Of a stretch of DNA of 64,000 nucleotides, positions 1 to 11,500 are shown in pieces (the first letter of the stretch is position 1; the number at the start of each line of letters is the position of its first letter). The notes under the pieces were generated by a model. It saw nothing but the letters and a program-made list of their open reading frames with translations, was not told the DNA's origin and ran no database searches. Source of the stretch: Manis javanica (lineage: Eukaryota > Chordata > Mammalia > Pholidota > Manidae); NCBI RefSeq assembly GCF_040802235.1, contig NC_133165.1:44343629-44407628 (forward strand). The letters are read 5' to 3'. The position numbers and the translations under genes are program-made.

Positions 1-832
1 AACTACTAACTAACTTGTGCACACATATTAACATAATAGGAATACAGTGACATAAACAAAGCAAACCTATAATTACCAGCCATCTCCAGTGAAGCCAAGA
101 AAACCAGTTAGGTACCCTAGGCATTTGTGAAAATTTGTCTATGATATGATGGATATTGTCCTACTGTACTTGAACAGTCTGAGAGAAATCAGACAAATTA
201 AAGCAACCCATTTCTGGGATCTGTTCACATCTCATATGTTCTTTTAACCGTAGATAGTCTATAGTCGTAAGATTTTTGGAGCGCTACAAGTTGCTCCCCT
301 CCCAACTCCTGGTTGAGTTCCAACAGTACAGATCCAGTCAAATTCATTGTCTCACTGTATGTACATGCCAGCCTAGACATCTCCCTCCTCATTCCAATGG
401 CAAGTCCAGGAAATGGTAGGATGGACGCAGCCACAACCGCAGCATCGCCCGGATCCCTGTGGAGGCTTTTTGATGATCATTCCCCGGCACGAGTCCTCCA
501 GAGATTGCTGATGCCGGAAGCTCCTCCTCATATCGTATCTTAGTTCATTTTCTGGGTAGCCAAGGTAGGCCTTGATCTTCTGCATAAAAACAAACGACCC
601 TTTGCCCACACTTTGACATGCCCTCTGTACCACTGCGTAGAACTCATTGGAGGTCAGCACACAGGAACTGCTTTTTTTTTTTTATTAAGAGAAAGGAATA
701 TTATCAGAAAAGAGTACCTCCATAGCCGATCATCTGACACCCTTTAAGTGATCAAAATTAAGGATATTTAAAGCATGCGTTAATCTTTGATTTACCAATA
801 ATTTTATCCTATGAAGGAGTAATCTCCCTTTT
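1..832 (-). mobile_element. Class II ERV fragment (pol end/env TM), transduced next to L1
   Basis: Read on the minus strand, this is closely similar to 46540-47390 on the plus strand. It holds the end of the integrase region, a short joined stretch in place of the surface subunit, and env transmembrane-subunit sequence. It abuts the 3' end of the L1 at 833-3187 through the same A-rich junction seen at 46511-46540, so it is best read as sequence carried along by an L1 (3' transduction) and not as an independent ERV. It runs off the window start, so its poly(A) end and target duplication cannot be seen. Stops and frame breaks make it non-coding. Confidence 0.75.
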
Positions 833-3187
833 CTTTTTTCTTTCTTTCTTTCTCTTTCTTTCTTTCTTTTTTTCTTTAATCTTTAATCTACACTTACATG
901 AAGAATACTATGTTTACTATGCTCTCCCCTATACCAGGTCCCCCCTAAAACCCACATTACAGTCACTGTCCATCAGCATAGCAAAATGTTGTAGAATCAC
1001 TACTTGTCCTCTCTGGGATGTACAGCCCTCCCTCCCTTTTCTCCCTCCCACCCCATGCATGCTAATCTTAATACCCCCTTTCTTCTTCCCCCCTCTTATC
1101 CCTCCCTGCCCACCCATCCTCCCCAGTTCCTTTCCCTTTGGTACCTGTTAGTCCATTTTTGGATTCTGTAATTCTGCTGCTGTTTTGTTCCTTCAGTTTT
1201 TCCTTTGTTCTTATACTCCTCAGATGAGTGAAATCATTTGGTATTTCTCTTTCTCCGCTTGGCTTATTTCACTGAGCATAATACTCTCCAGCTCCATCCA
1301 TGTTGCTGCAAATGGTAGGATTTTTCCTCTTCTTATGGGTGAGTAGTATTCCATTGTGTATATGTACCACATCTTCTTTATCCATTCATCTACCGATGGA
1401 CATTTAGGTTGCTTCCAATTCTTGGCTATTGTGAATAGTGCTGCAATAAACATAGGGCTGCATCTCTCTCTCTCAAACTTGATTGCTGCGTACTTAGGGT
1501 AAATTCCTAGGAGTGAAATTCCTGGGTCAAATGGTAGGTCTGTTTTGAGCATTTTGATGAACCTCCATACTGCTTTCCACAGTGGTTGAACTAATTTACA
1601 TTCCCACCAGCAGTGTAGGACGGTTCCCCTTTCTCCACAACCTCAACATTTGTTGTTGTTTGTCTTTTGGATGGCAGCCATCCTTACTGGTGTGAGGTGA
1701 TACCTCATTGTAGTTTTAATTTGCATTTCTCTGATAATTAGCGATGTGGTGCATCTTTTCATGTGTCTGTTGGCCATCTGTATTTCTTTTTTGGAGAACT
1801 GTCTGTTCAGTTCCTCTGCCCATTTTTTAATTGGGTTATTTGTTTTTTGTTTGTTGAGGCATGTGAGCTCTTTATATATTCTGGACGTCAAGCCTTTATC
1901 GGATCTGTCATTTTCAAATATATTCTCCCATACTGTAGGGTTCCTTTTTGTTCTATTGATGGTGTCTTTCACTGTACAGAAGCTTTTCAGCTTAATGTAG
2001 TCCCACTTGCTCATTTTTGCTGTTGTTTTCCTTGCCCAGGGAGATATGTTCAAGAAGAGGTCACTCGTGTTTATGTCTAAGAGGTTCTTGCCTATGTTTT
2101 TTTCCAAGAGTTTAATGGTTTCATGACTTACATTCAGGTCTTTGATCCATTTTGAGTTTACTTTTGTATATGGGGTTAGACAATGGTCCAGTTTCATTCT
2201 CCTACATGTAGCTGTCCAGTTTTGCCAGCACCATCTGTTGAAGAGACTGTCATTTTGCCATTGTATGTCCATGGCTCCTTTATCAGATATTAATTGACCA
2301 TATATGTTTGGGTTAATTTCTGGAGTCTCTAATCTGTTCCACTGGTCTGTGGCTCTGTTCTTGTGCCAGTACCAAATTGTCTTGATTACTATGGCTTTGT
2401 AGTAGAGCCTGAAGTTGGGGAGTGAGATTCCCCCTACTTTATTCTTCTTTCTCAGGATTGCTTTGGCTATTCAGGTTCTTTGGTGTTTCCGTATGAATTT
2501 TTGAATTATTTGTTCCAGTTCATTGAAGAATGTTGCTGGTAATTTGATAGGGATTGCATCAAATCTGTATATTACTTTTGGCAGGATGGCCATTTTAATG
2601 ATATTAATTCTTCCTAGCCATGAGCATGGGATGAGTTTCCATTTCTTAGTGTCCCCTTTAATTTCTCTTGAGTGTCTTATAGTTTTCAGGGTATAGTTCT
2701 TTCACATCTTTGGTTAGGTTTATTCCTAGGTATTTTATTCTTTTTGATGCAATTGTGAATGGAATTGTTTTTCTGATTTCTCTTTCTATTGGTTCATTGT
2801 TAGTGTATAGGAAAGCCAAAGATTTCTGTGTGTTAATTTTGTATCCTGCAACTTTGCTGTATTCCGATATCAGTTCTAGTAGTTTTGGAGTGGAGTCTTT
2901 AGGGTTTTTTATGTACAATATCATGTCATCTGCAAATAGTGACAGTTTAACTTCTTCTTTACCAATTTGGATTCCTTGTGTTTCTTTGTTTTGTCTGATT
3001 GCCATGGCTAGGACCTCCAGTACTATGTTAAATAACAGTGGGGAGAGTGGGCATCCCTGTCTGATTCCCACTCTCAGAGGAAAAGCTTGCAGTTTCTCAC
3101 TGTTCAGTATGATGTTGGCTGTGAGTTTATCATATATGGCCCTTATTATGTTGTGGTACTTGACCTCTATTCCCGTTTTGCTGAGAG
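833..3187 (-). mobile_element. L1 retrotransposon, 5'-truncated
   Basis: The minus strand encodes the 3' half of L1 ORF2: reverse transcriptase with the FADD catalytic motif (within 2658-3254), the C-terminal region (1643-2272, 1220-1552) and a G-rich 3' UTR. Homology to the full-length L1 at 39617-46520 stops at 3187, in the ORF2 RT region, so this copy is 5'-truncated. Frames are interrupted several times, so it is dead. A (CTTT)n-like tract at about 833-876, the complement of an A-rich tail, separates it from the ERV fragment at 1-832. Confidence 0.9.
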
Positions 3188-3332
3188 ATAAATTCGCGTC
3201 CCCCGTGGAAGGAAAACTGTGCAACGACAGGCACTTGTTCACAAGCACATACAACAGTCATCTTGTTTGAAGTGGCATCTTCATCCTTCGCCTTTGTCTC
3301 CCTCATATTCTTTTTCCTTCTTCTTTCTCACC

Positions 3333-3359
3333 ATGGGACAGACTCAGACGACCCCCTAA
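3333..3359 (+). pseudogene. ERV gag start remnant, stopped after 8 codons
   Basis: An ATG in good context (cacc ATG g) opens a frame reading M-G-Q-T-Q-T-T-P and then a stop. A Gly at position 2 and this kind of start are typical of myristoylated retroviral Gag proteins. Immediately after the stop the sequence switches to the AT-rich module shared with another ERV in this window, so the rest of gag is absent. Confidence 0.55.
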
Positions 3360-5580
3360 GTGTGTAAATGAATATATCTTTCTACCTCCGGATGATATTA
3401 ATGAAATTGATTTAAAGACAAGAGCTTGTGAAAATTGGGTATTCTAAAACTTCCAGAAAATCTGATAAAAAGTGTTAAGCATTAATGCTAATTTGAGTTT
3501 GCCTGAGGCGGGCATGTCCTTGTGGTTATCAGCTGCCTAAATTTACCTGTGGTTATTTAAGTCATGTTATCTGCTAAATCTTTTAAGAATCAAAATGCTT
3601 AAAGGCTTGGCTTTGTCTAATATTCAGTAAAGGTCTTGTAAGTAATCTAGAATAGTTGTTACGAATGAGTGAACTAAATGAGTGTGACAAGTGAACACTT
3701 TTTTAATTGTGTGTTACAGTGTGTATACCTACCTACTGCCTGAGAATCTTTGTAGTAACCTAAAACCTTAAAGTTTTGCTAAGTTAAGAAGATATACTCT
3801 ATGTTTAGTGAGAGATTGTGCTGTAAAGCTCATGGTTACAGAAATTATAAAATGTGTTCATAAATTTGTCAATCTAAAGAATGTTAGTTTAACAATTTAC
3901 AATAGCCTACTTCTCAGTGTTCACTGGAAATTAAAGTTTCTAATGGTTTTAAGTTTTAATTAAAACTACTTAAAGTAATTAAGAAAACATTTCTCTATGC
4001 TAAAAGATGTATGTTTTAATAAGAAAAAGTATAAAGAATGAAAAGTCTTCTGCATGCTAAAGAATGTGTTTTGTGATAAAAGAAAGTAGCTTTGTTCTAA
4101 AGTACAGCTATTGATTTAAAGAGAGAAAACAGCGTGGTGCCTTTTGTTGTGGAAGATCCGCTCAGCCTGTTGCTTTGGGGGGAGGGGTCAGGATGTTTAG
4201 AGATAAGGTGAGATAAACCCAGTCAAGCCGCAGGCAAGCCCAGGCATAATTCTCACCGGTTTATGTGCTTGGGACCATGGGGCAAATGAAGAATAAATTA
4301 CTATATTCTTACAGATATAGTTGTGTCTAGTGAAATTAAAGCAAGTGAGTCTTGATATCAAGTGCACAGCAAAATTAGAATCTCGTTTCCAGTTAAACAG
4401 TTTTCTTTAACTGTTAGTCTGCTCTTAATGTTAAAAGATCAAAGCAGTTTCTCATGCTTAATGTCTGTGAGTTGCCAGAATATTAAAAAAAAAAAAGAAA
4501 TCGTAATATTAAAAAGACTAAAAGCTAAAGTTTGTTAACAACTGTATAACCTTTATTTGCCCTTGAAATATTTTGTTATTGAAAACGATTGCATGGCCTG
4601 AGAAATTGAATTATTTATTCCATATGTTTTTATAAGTGGAAAAATCTCTAACAAATGATTAAAGTTGTTACTGATTATTTGTTTTCTTAATTTATCCTCC
4701 TAAGCAGAATGGTAACAAAGCTTTTTTCAGCTGATTAAATGCACTTAGTTAACAAACCAAAATTTATTCTTAAAAATTAAACTGTAGAATCTGGACAAGA
4801 CTATGTTTCTCCCAAAAAAACAGGTTTCACTGTAAAAGTTTAAATGGACAAACGTGTGACCACTTTTGAGAAAGGTTGTAATAGATTTTTTTTTTTTTGA
4901 CAACCACCAGGTCTTCTTGTTTAATTTACATGCTGTATGTTTTAAAAAACATAGGGGACTCTCCATATTTTTTAATGCAAATGATCTTAGAGCTTTTAAT
5001 AGAATTTGCATAGCAGTTTATATCTACTATTAAAGAATAAAACATTCTTGAAGCTTTCAGGGAAGACCTGTAGACTTAAGCACTTTCTCTGCTTTTTTTT
5101 GTATCTGGTCTTGGACACTTATGCTAAGTTCAAAAAAGTGCTTTTACCTCTAGTAAACTCTGATATTTTCCAGAGGGCCCCTGGAACATGTCAGAAGAAT
5201 TTTTTCTCATTAGAGAAAGTATTTGACTAATTTGGCTTATTTATCTGATATATATATATATATTTACCAGGACAGCACTGTCAAAGAGAATGATGCTAAA
5301 CTTTGTTACTGAATGTTTTGTATTACAGAAATATCAGAAGTTCCTTATGTCAACTATCTTACAGTAAGCTCTCATCAGATCTTTAACCATTGTCATTTGT
5401 AAGTCTTTTGTCATTTATAGTATTATCCCTAAACTGGTAAAGAACTGGATTTCAGCAGAACAGGTATTAGTTACATAAGATTACATAAACTAAAGAAAAT
5501 GATTTTGTGTCTTTTTGTTTCAAATGTTGCTGATAAAGTGTTTTAACCTTGTTCTCTTAAACTGACAACAGTTTAGTAAA
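3360..5580 (+). repeat. AT-rich ERV-internal module (copy 1)
   Basis: This stretch is alignable, by eye at about 80% identity, with the reverse complement of about 20370-22730 inside the class II provirus, after removing the L1 there. Anchors include the run around 3360-3530 against 22560-22730, and 5280-5580 against 20370-20640. It is AT-rich, full of stops in all frames and carries no retroviral motif. The bases at about 4130-4260 have no obvious partner in the other copy. Function unknown. Confidence 0.6.
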
Positions 5581-6798
5581 TGACTATCTTTATGAGCAGA
5601 ATTGAAACATCCTTCTCTCTACCTGATCCCTCCAGAGTTTAAAAACTTTCAGTGACTGTTTTTGTATTCCATGGCAGTATGTTTATTTGCACGAGTTCAA
5701 TAAGAATCTGCTTTCCTTGTGAGAAGACTACTTAAGAACACTGGTTATACTGCCAGGGCTTTGACTGGAATGTCATACCTGAGAGACATGTGCATGGACT
5801 CAGATGTGAACAACTTTAAGGAACTAAGATTGACTTTATAAAGCCAACAAAGCCCCTTGGAAGAACTGGCCTGGTACCTTGCTTACAGAGTTCCCAGTAG
5901 CCTTACCAGGTGAGTAAAGAAGGTCACTTCCTGGCAGGTGCAGAGACCTCGAGAAGAGAAGAATTCATCCAAATCTACAGGTACTGCAGGCAAAGCCTGA
6001 TGGCAAGTCTAGCTTGGCTGTCTGGCCTCAAGAGGCCTTTAAAAGTTCAATCTGAAATTCCTTACAAAAAGTTCCAGCAAAGCATATTTAAAAGAGCCTG
6101 TGTAATCAATTGCTCTTCTTGCTGCACTTGTGCAAATGATCAAGCCAGCTGTTAATTGTTTTCTTAACCTGGTTACTTCTAATAAAAATGAGGGTGATTT
6201 TAGAGAAAAGTATTGTTTCAATAACGGCAGCCTCCTTCCAGAATAGAAAATCCAACTCCAGATGTTGCTACATAACCTAATAACACAATTTGTTTTATCT
6301 TGCCTAGAAGCCACAAAACTGCAAATAGTAATAGAAATGAAACCCAGAATAGAAGCGCCAGCCTTCTGAGGCCCTCTCAACTGACCAGTGATGGAGACCT
6401 AGCTGCACCCTTTACTGTGCCCCCTTCTCAGCACGAAGCAGCCAGAGCAGTCATCGCCCCTTTTCCCTAGCAGCAGCTAGAGTCCCTATCTGTAGAAGAG
6501 AGAATGAGACAAAGACCAAGACTCACTTTATCCTCTGTAAGTAAGCAAAGAACCTGCATTGAGAGAGTTCCTAAAACTTACACCTCCCTCTGCAACAGGA
6601 CAGAAGTAATCAGCACCGCCCCAGCTTATTCTAACAAGTAGTAGGCCTGCCAAACCGGAGTCACTCCATGTGTTACCTTTATCAAAGAATGCATTAGCAC
6701 CATGCAAATCATAGTGCTGAGACAGAACTATCAGAGTGTTAACCAAACAGATGACCCCTAATTTCATGATTGAAATAGATACAAGAAGAAGAGGGGAA

Positions 6799-7277
6799 TG
6801 TAAGAATAGAAATAGGTTAGCATAAGCATAACCATCTTAAAGGCCTAGAAGCCATTTTCTGAGTATGTGACTTAGAAAGAAAAACTGGAACTGGGTAAGG
6901 CCTTGAAAAACAAGTTAATCATGAGCACCGGGTGGTGGGCAGCTGTGACCCTTGGTCAGTTAATCTTACATACCAAGCTTATCATGCAGAACCTCCCTAA
7001 CCATTGAGGAGTAGTCTTATCCTGCCCTTGCTTAACCCCAGGATGTATGTCTTGCAAGAATAATTTATAGTTGTGGAAAATTACTATGAGTTAAGTGCTT
7101 TGAAAATGCTATATAAACCCTTGGCTCTGAGTGCTCGGGGTCCTTGTTGAGACCCGCTGCGTCGGGCTGACATTGGACCCCAGCTAGCTGGCTGAATAAA
7201 GACTTTGCTTGAATTTACATCTCTATGCCTGTGTAGTTTGTTCTCTGGAGAAGCCTCGGAAGCCTGGACCCTAACCA
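6799..7277 (+). repeat. ERV LTR
   Basis: It follows a polypurine tract (aagaagaggggaa) and begins TGTAAGAATAG. It has a TATAAA box at 7112-7117 and an AATAAA signal at 7195-7200, and ends near a CA at 7277. The TATA to poly(A) signal spacing fits U3-R organisation. The exact 3' end is uncertain because the flanking TTAGGG-like repeat starts at once. Confidence 0.7.
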
Positions 7278-7529
7278 CTAAGCTGGGTTTGGGTTCGATA
7301 GCAGTGGTTATTAGGTTTTGGGTTTCCCTCCATGGCTTCATGTTGCAGAATCAGGTTACAAGCTCAGAGATTAGGGTTAAGTCTTGTGGGTTCATGGTTT
7401 ATGGGTTAGGGTTATGGTGACAAGGTACAGGCAATGGTTAAAGGTCATGGTTTAAGTTAACATTCAATGTAGTTTTGATTGTTAGGCTGAGGGTTAGTGC
7501 TAAGGTTTAAGGTAAGGGTTAGGAAATTT

Positions 7530-7551
7530 GTGTGTGTGTGTGTGTGTGTGT
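7530..7551 (+). repeat. (GT)n microsatellite
   Basis: Eleven uninterrupted GT units within the first telomere-like unit. The same position in the second unit also has a GT run. Confidence 0.9.
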
Positions 7552-9074
7552 TATGGTTAGGGTTAGAGTGGAGGTTTAGTGTCTGGGATAAGGTAAGACT
7601 TAGGATTGGGGTAGAGTTAGGCACAGTTTTAGAATGAGGGGAATCAATTTTAATTGGGAAGCCACTCTCCATGGTAACTTATGCATGATATTGTCAGTGA
7701 GACTAAATTACAATGTGGAATTCTCTGAGCCATAGGAAAACAAACATATCACCTGTGGGTCATGCCTAATGTGATCATGTGTGCTGGGTTATGGCTAGAT
7801 CTTGAATTCGTGTTTGATAACTGGTTAGGATTAGTGTGGATTTATGTTTTGGTTAGAGCTAGGATTGTGGTTTATGTGAGGGATGGGTTGAGTCTTTCAG
7901 CTAACAGTGAAGATCAAATGAGGGTGATTTTTGGATTAGGGCAAAGCTTTGGCTTAGGTATAGCATCAAATTTTGGCTTTGCTTGGAGTTATCTTAAGGG
8001 GATAGGGTTAGCATCAGGGTTCTGTTTGAATCTATGTCCAAACAGAGGTGTGGGTGAGGATTAGGGTGTGGGGTGAATGGTGATGTTTAGGGTGAGGGTG
8101 AGGAGTAGTCTTTAGGTCAACCATACCTATACTCATTTTCCGCGGGTATTGCTGGGCTCCGAGAGCTGCTATTTGTCATTTTTCCCAGAGACATTGCTTT
8201 TCTAGGAATGTGGCCACAGTACAGCACAAGAGCAGGACCCATGTTTATCAGGATTGGAAAGAACATGAATGGCTTTCTCTAGCAGCCATGTGGGTTATTA
8301 CCATATCCCAGAAATAAGCACACATCTTGGATCTGGGTTCCATTTTCACTAATACAGCCAAGGTGATCAGCTCCCACCTCACCAAAATCCCACCCATGGC
8401 TGAAGTACTGGCCCTGAAGGAGGAACCTTCTCCCCTCACCAAGCACATTGTTGTCTTTAGAAAACAGTTGCCATTGTGATGTCATGGAATGTGCAAGCAA
8501 AACTGCTGCTCTTGCAAAGTCCTTGACTAGAGGGCATGCACTTCCCAACCATGTGAAGCTGCATCATATTAGACAGCAGACATTAGGGGTCCAGTCATAT
8601 ATATGGAGAGCTCTTGCACAGTATGCCCAATTGTGTGAGCCCTCCACACGAGTTCCACCCACACCTCCTGCATTCAACCAGCCTCACAGACCTCTATTCC
8701 CCTGGATCCTGTTCAGGGATCTGGATGAAATTCAAGGGCTTGAATCTCAGGGTTCTAATGTTCTGGGTTAATGTTTTGGATTTGCTCAGGGATTTATGTT
8801 GAGGTTCATGTATGAGTTTCTCACTTAGGGGAGTCAGACCTGGGGTTGGGTTTGGTTGCAGTGGTTATTAGGTTTTGGGTTTCAATCTAGGGTGTCATGG
8901 TATGGAATCAGGTTTGAAGCTAAGGGCTTAGGTTTCAGTCTTGTCGGTTCAGGTTTTCTGTGCTAGGGTTATGGTGACAGGGTTCAGGTAATGGTTAAGG
9001 TTTAGGACTAAAGTTAATATTCAACATAGTTTTGATTGTTAGGCTGACAGTTTGGGCTGTTTTAGGGTGTTAAG

Positions 9075-9080
<6 letters not shown>

Positions 9081-9109
<29 letters not shown>
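9081..9109 (+). repeat. (GT)n microsatellite
   Basis: Fourteen GT units in the second telomere-like unit, equivalent to the run at 7530. Confidence 0.9.
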
Positions 9110-9112
<3 letters not shown>

Positions 9113-9830
9113 GTTAGGGCTAAAGTGACATGTGGGTGAGGGTTGGTGTCTGGGATAGGGTAAGAGTTAGGATTAGGGATAGAGTTAGTCACAGTTTTAG
9201 AATGAGGGGTACCAGTTTTAATGGGGAGACTCTCTGCAAGGTAACATGCATGATATTGTCAGTGAGACTAAATTACAACATGGAATCCTCTGAGCCATAG
9301 GAAACCAAACAGGTCACTTGTGGGTCATGGTTAAGGTGACCTTGAATTAGTGTTTGATATGTGGTTAGATTTAGTGTGGACCTCTATTGTAGTTAGAGCT
9401 AGGATAGTGGTTTATGTGAGGGATCAGTTGAGACTTTCAGTTAACTGTGAAGATGAAATGAGGGCAAAGTTAGGGATTAGGGCAAAGCTTTGGGTTAAGT
9501 GTAGCATCAAATTGTAGCTTTCCTTGGATTTAGCTTAAGGGGATAGAGTTAGTGTGAGTGTTCCATTTGGACCTATGTCATCAGTGAGTAGTGGGTGAGG
9601 CTTAGGGTGAAGGGTGAATGCTGATCTTTATGGTGAGGGTGAGGAGTACTCTTCAGGTCAACCATTCCCATACCCATGTTTCCAGGGGTACTGCTGGGCT
9701 GAGAGAGCTGCCATTTGGCATTCTTCCTAGAGCCCCTGTTTTACGGGGAATATGGCTTCAGTACAGCACAGGTGCAGGACCCAGATTAAACAGGGTTTAC
9801 ACACCACACCTGCAGCATCTTTTCAGAGCC

Positions 9831-10350
9831 CCTCCTCTCAGGCCCACCACTCCTGCCCTGGGAGACTTCCCCTGTGACCCAAGGCTTTAGGTAGAGATGT
9901 GCAGCCAGATGGCCCCTCCTCATTCTAACACTTTCATTTCAATTTTTAAAAACTCGTGAGCCTGGACCAGCCCTGTTTCCATTCCAGAGTCCTAAAACAA
10001 GGAGAGTTACAGTCTAGAGGAAGAAGAGAAATGGGGTCTAGTGTGGGAATGACAGGTAGGGGCAACAGCAAAGTGGCCAGGAATCTCTTGTTTCCTAATC
10101 TTGGGAACTGGGTCTGAAGGAGGAGGGAAGGAAAGGTTTTCCTGTCTGGAAAACAAGGGATGTGCTGAATCATTCACAAGATCGCTTCCAACTCTAAATC
10201 ACAGTGATACTTCAACAGTGATACTGTTAACCTCTGCTCTAAGGAATTAAATTTCCAAGATCACATCTAGGAAGCAAGGTTAAAGGAAAAGGAATCAAGT
10301 CCTCCACAAGTCAGGAAACAATGAAAGAAGAGCAAAAGAGCCAAGAATAC
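9831..10350. other. Intergenic sequence downstream of AHSP
   Basis: This is unremarkable single-copy-looking sequence between the tandem repeat and the AHSP poly(A) site. I see no gene or clear repeat in it. Confidence 0.5.
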
Positions 10351-10370
10351 CAGCAAAACCAACATTGGTC

Positions 10371-10376
10371 TTTATT
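10371..10376 (-). terminator. AHSP polyadenylation signal
   Basis: The plus-strand tttatt reads AATAAA on the minus strand, about 135 bases after the AHSP stop codon, and fits a short 3' UTR. Confidence 0.7.
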
Positions 10377-10509
10377 GAGGTGTCAAGGTAGAATAACACC
10401 ATGAAGGAGAAGAGGCTGAGGACCTGAAGAACACAGAACATTATTTAAGGATTTCTTAGAGTTGCAGGCCTAGGTCTCTTGGCTAGGAGAAAGTCAGTGA
10501 TTTGGGTGC

Positions 10510-10985
10510 TCACAAGGACTGCAGGAAGGCCCTGTATTTGGCCAGGAAAGGGGAAGACAGAGTATTTAGCTCTTGTTGAAGTTCCTGCAGAGCCCTGTCC
10601 TGCTCTTGCTGCTCCCCCACTACCTGCTGCCTGTAATAGTTGATGTAGAAGTTCACCCAATCATCCACCATAGTCACCATAGCTTCTTCAGGGACAGGAG
10701 GATCAGAAAAAACCTGGGGGATAGGAAATATCATCAACAATATGATTCAAGAGTAACCCACAAACTCCAACTTCCTCTTTTCTCTAATTTGCATTCCCTG
10801 TCTCTAGCTGTTTCCATCAGCTCCTCCATTTCTCTCCCAGCTCCAGTGCCCTCACCCACTGCCCCCCAATCCTCTAGACATGTCATTTGAAACATAGGGC
10901 CTGGGCTTACCTGCTGATTCAGCAGAACATTAAATTTTTTCATTCCTGTGGAAATGAGATCTTTATTGGTCTGCAGAAGGGCCAT
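10510..10985 (-). CDS. AHSP: Alpha-hemoglobin stabilizing protein (two coding exons)
   Basis: AHSP is an erythroid chaperone that binds free alpha-globin and limits its precipitation before it joins beta-globin. The coding exons are 10911-10985 (25 codons from MALLQTNKDL to LLNQQ) and 10510-10713 (67 codons plus TGA). The first is preceded by an AG acceptor at 10990-10991 and followed by a GT donor at 10909-10910. The second starts after an AG at 10714-10715. The product is 92 residues against 102 in human: the frame stops after FLQSL, so the flexible C-terminal tail is missing while the three-helix core (DDWVNFYINYY, ALQELQQELNTL) is intact. The loop proline at position 30 is kept. The window orientation is opposite to human chromosome 16. 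Confidence 0.95.
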
Positions 10986-11260
10986 CTGCCTGGTTAGAGA
11001 AAGAGGTAGAATTTAAGTATCCTTTTCCCTCATCTCTTGGTATTTTCCCCAACTCCCTCACTCCCCTTAAAGATCCTTGATGCTCTACAAGACCACCTCC
11101 CCTTGAATACCTTTCAAAGCCTGCCTTGCTCTGAGATGTTTCTCCCAGGTTGGCTCACCTTCAGGTCCAACAGTTCTGTGGATGTCTCACCCACAGTTTT
11201 CAGGGTATATTTGTCCCTCTGTGCCAAGCTAGATGTAGGTGTGGAGTCAAGCGTCAGCCT
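10986..11260 (-). other. AHSP: AHSP intron 1 and probable non-coding exon 1
   Basis: Coding exon 2 begins only four bases before the ATG, so a 5' UTR exon must lie upstream. A good donor (AG|GTGAG on the minus strand) sits at plus positions 11159/11158. The exon would run from about 11159 to a start near 11230-11260. The transcription start itself cannot be fixed from sequence. Confidence 0.5.
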
Positions 11261-11350
11261 AAGAGGGAAAACGCCCTGCATTAGGTTCTGAGGGAGGGAG
11301 ATACATCAACCAGGGGAGGGGAAGGAAGGAGAGGTTTCCCTGAAGTTAAA

Positions 11351-11378
11351 AGATAACAAGTTCAAGAAAAAGAGATAA
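11351..11378. promoter_or_regulatory. Two WGATAA motifs upstream of AHSP
   Basis: AGATAA occurs at 11351-11356 and again at 11373-11378, roughly 100-150 bases upstream of the inferred AHSP exon 1. GATA-1 binding drives AHSP in red-cell precursors, so these are plausible sites. Occupancy is inference. Confidence 0.45.
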
Positions 11379-11500
11379 GCAGGGGTCCCAGAAAACCAAA
11401 CCAAGTACAGATCTTTGCTCTCTGCCCCATATCCCAGTGTCCAGGCTCCAAATGCTAACAAAACTAACATTAACTGACCCCATTACATGACAAGCACTTT

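Larger units (their letters stand above)
3188..7277 (+). mobile_element. Degraded ERV, 5' end lost, 3' LTR present
   Basis: The order on the plus strand is a leader, a gag-like start (3333), a long AT-rich non-coding stretch (3360-5580), poorly coding sequence (5580-6785), a purine-rich tract ending at 6798 and an LTR (6799-7277). The 5' LTR is missing, probably lost at the junction with the L1 at 3187. No protease, RT or integrase motif survives. The gag start and polypurine tract suggest a class I (gamma-like) ERV, but this is inference. The short open frames at 5006-5230, 5910-6155 and 6039-6380 match nothing I recognise. Confidence 0.65.
7278..9830 (+). repeat. Tandem ~1.55-kb units rich in TTAGGG-like words
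   Basis: Two units align: 7289 onward with 8848 onward, the (GT)n at 7530 with the (GT)n at 9081, and 8110-8250 with 9655-9800, all at offsets of about 1540-1557 bases. The first unit is complete (to about 8815) and the second lacks its last part. Much of each unit is built from degenerate words such as ttagggtta and gggttagg, which recall telomeric repeats but never form a regular (TTAGGG)n array. No coding potential. The long frame 8448-8771 lies in the part present only once. Confidence 0.65.

Noticed and set aside
7457-7672. Minus-strand frame with a Thr-His run
   Set aside because: It is translation of the (GT)n microsatellite and TTAGGG-like repeat, with no codon or motif evidence of a gene.
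7380-9640. True interstitial telomere array
   Set aside because: No run of consecutive perfect TTAGGG units is present, only degenerate words inside 1.55-kb units.
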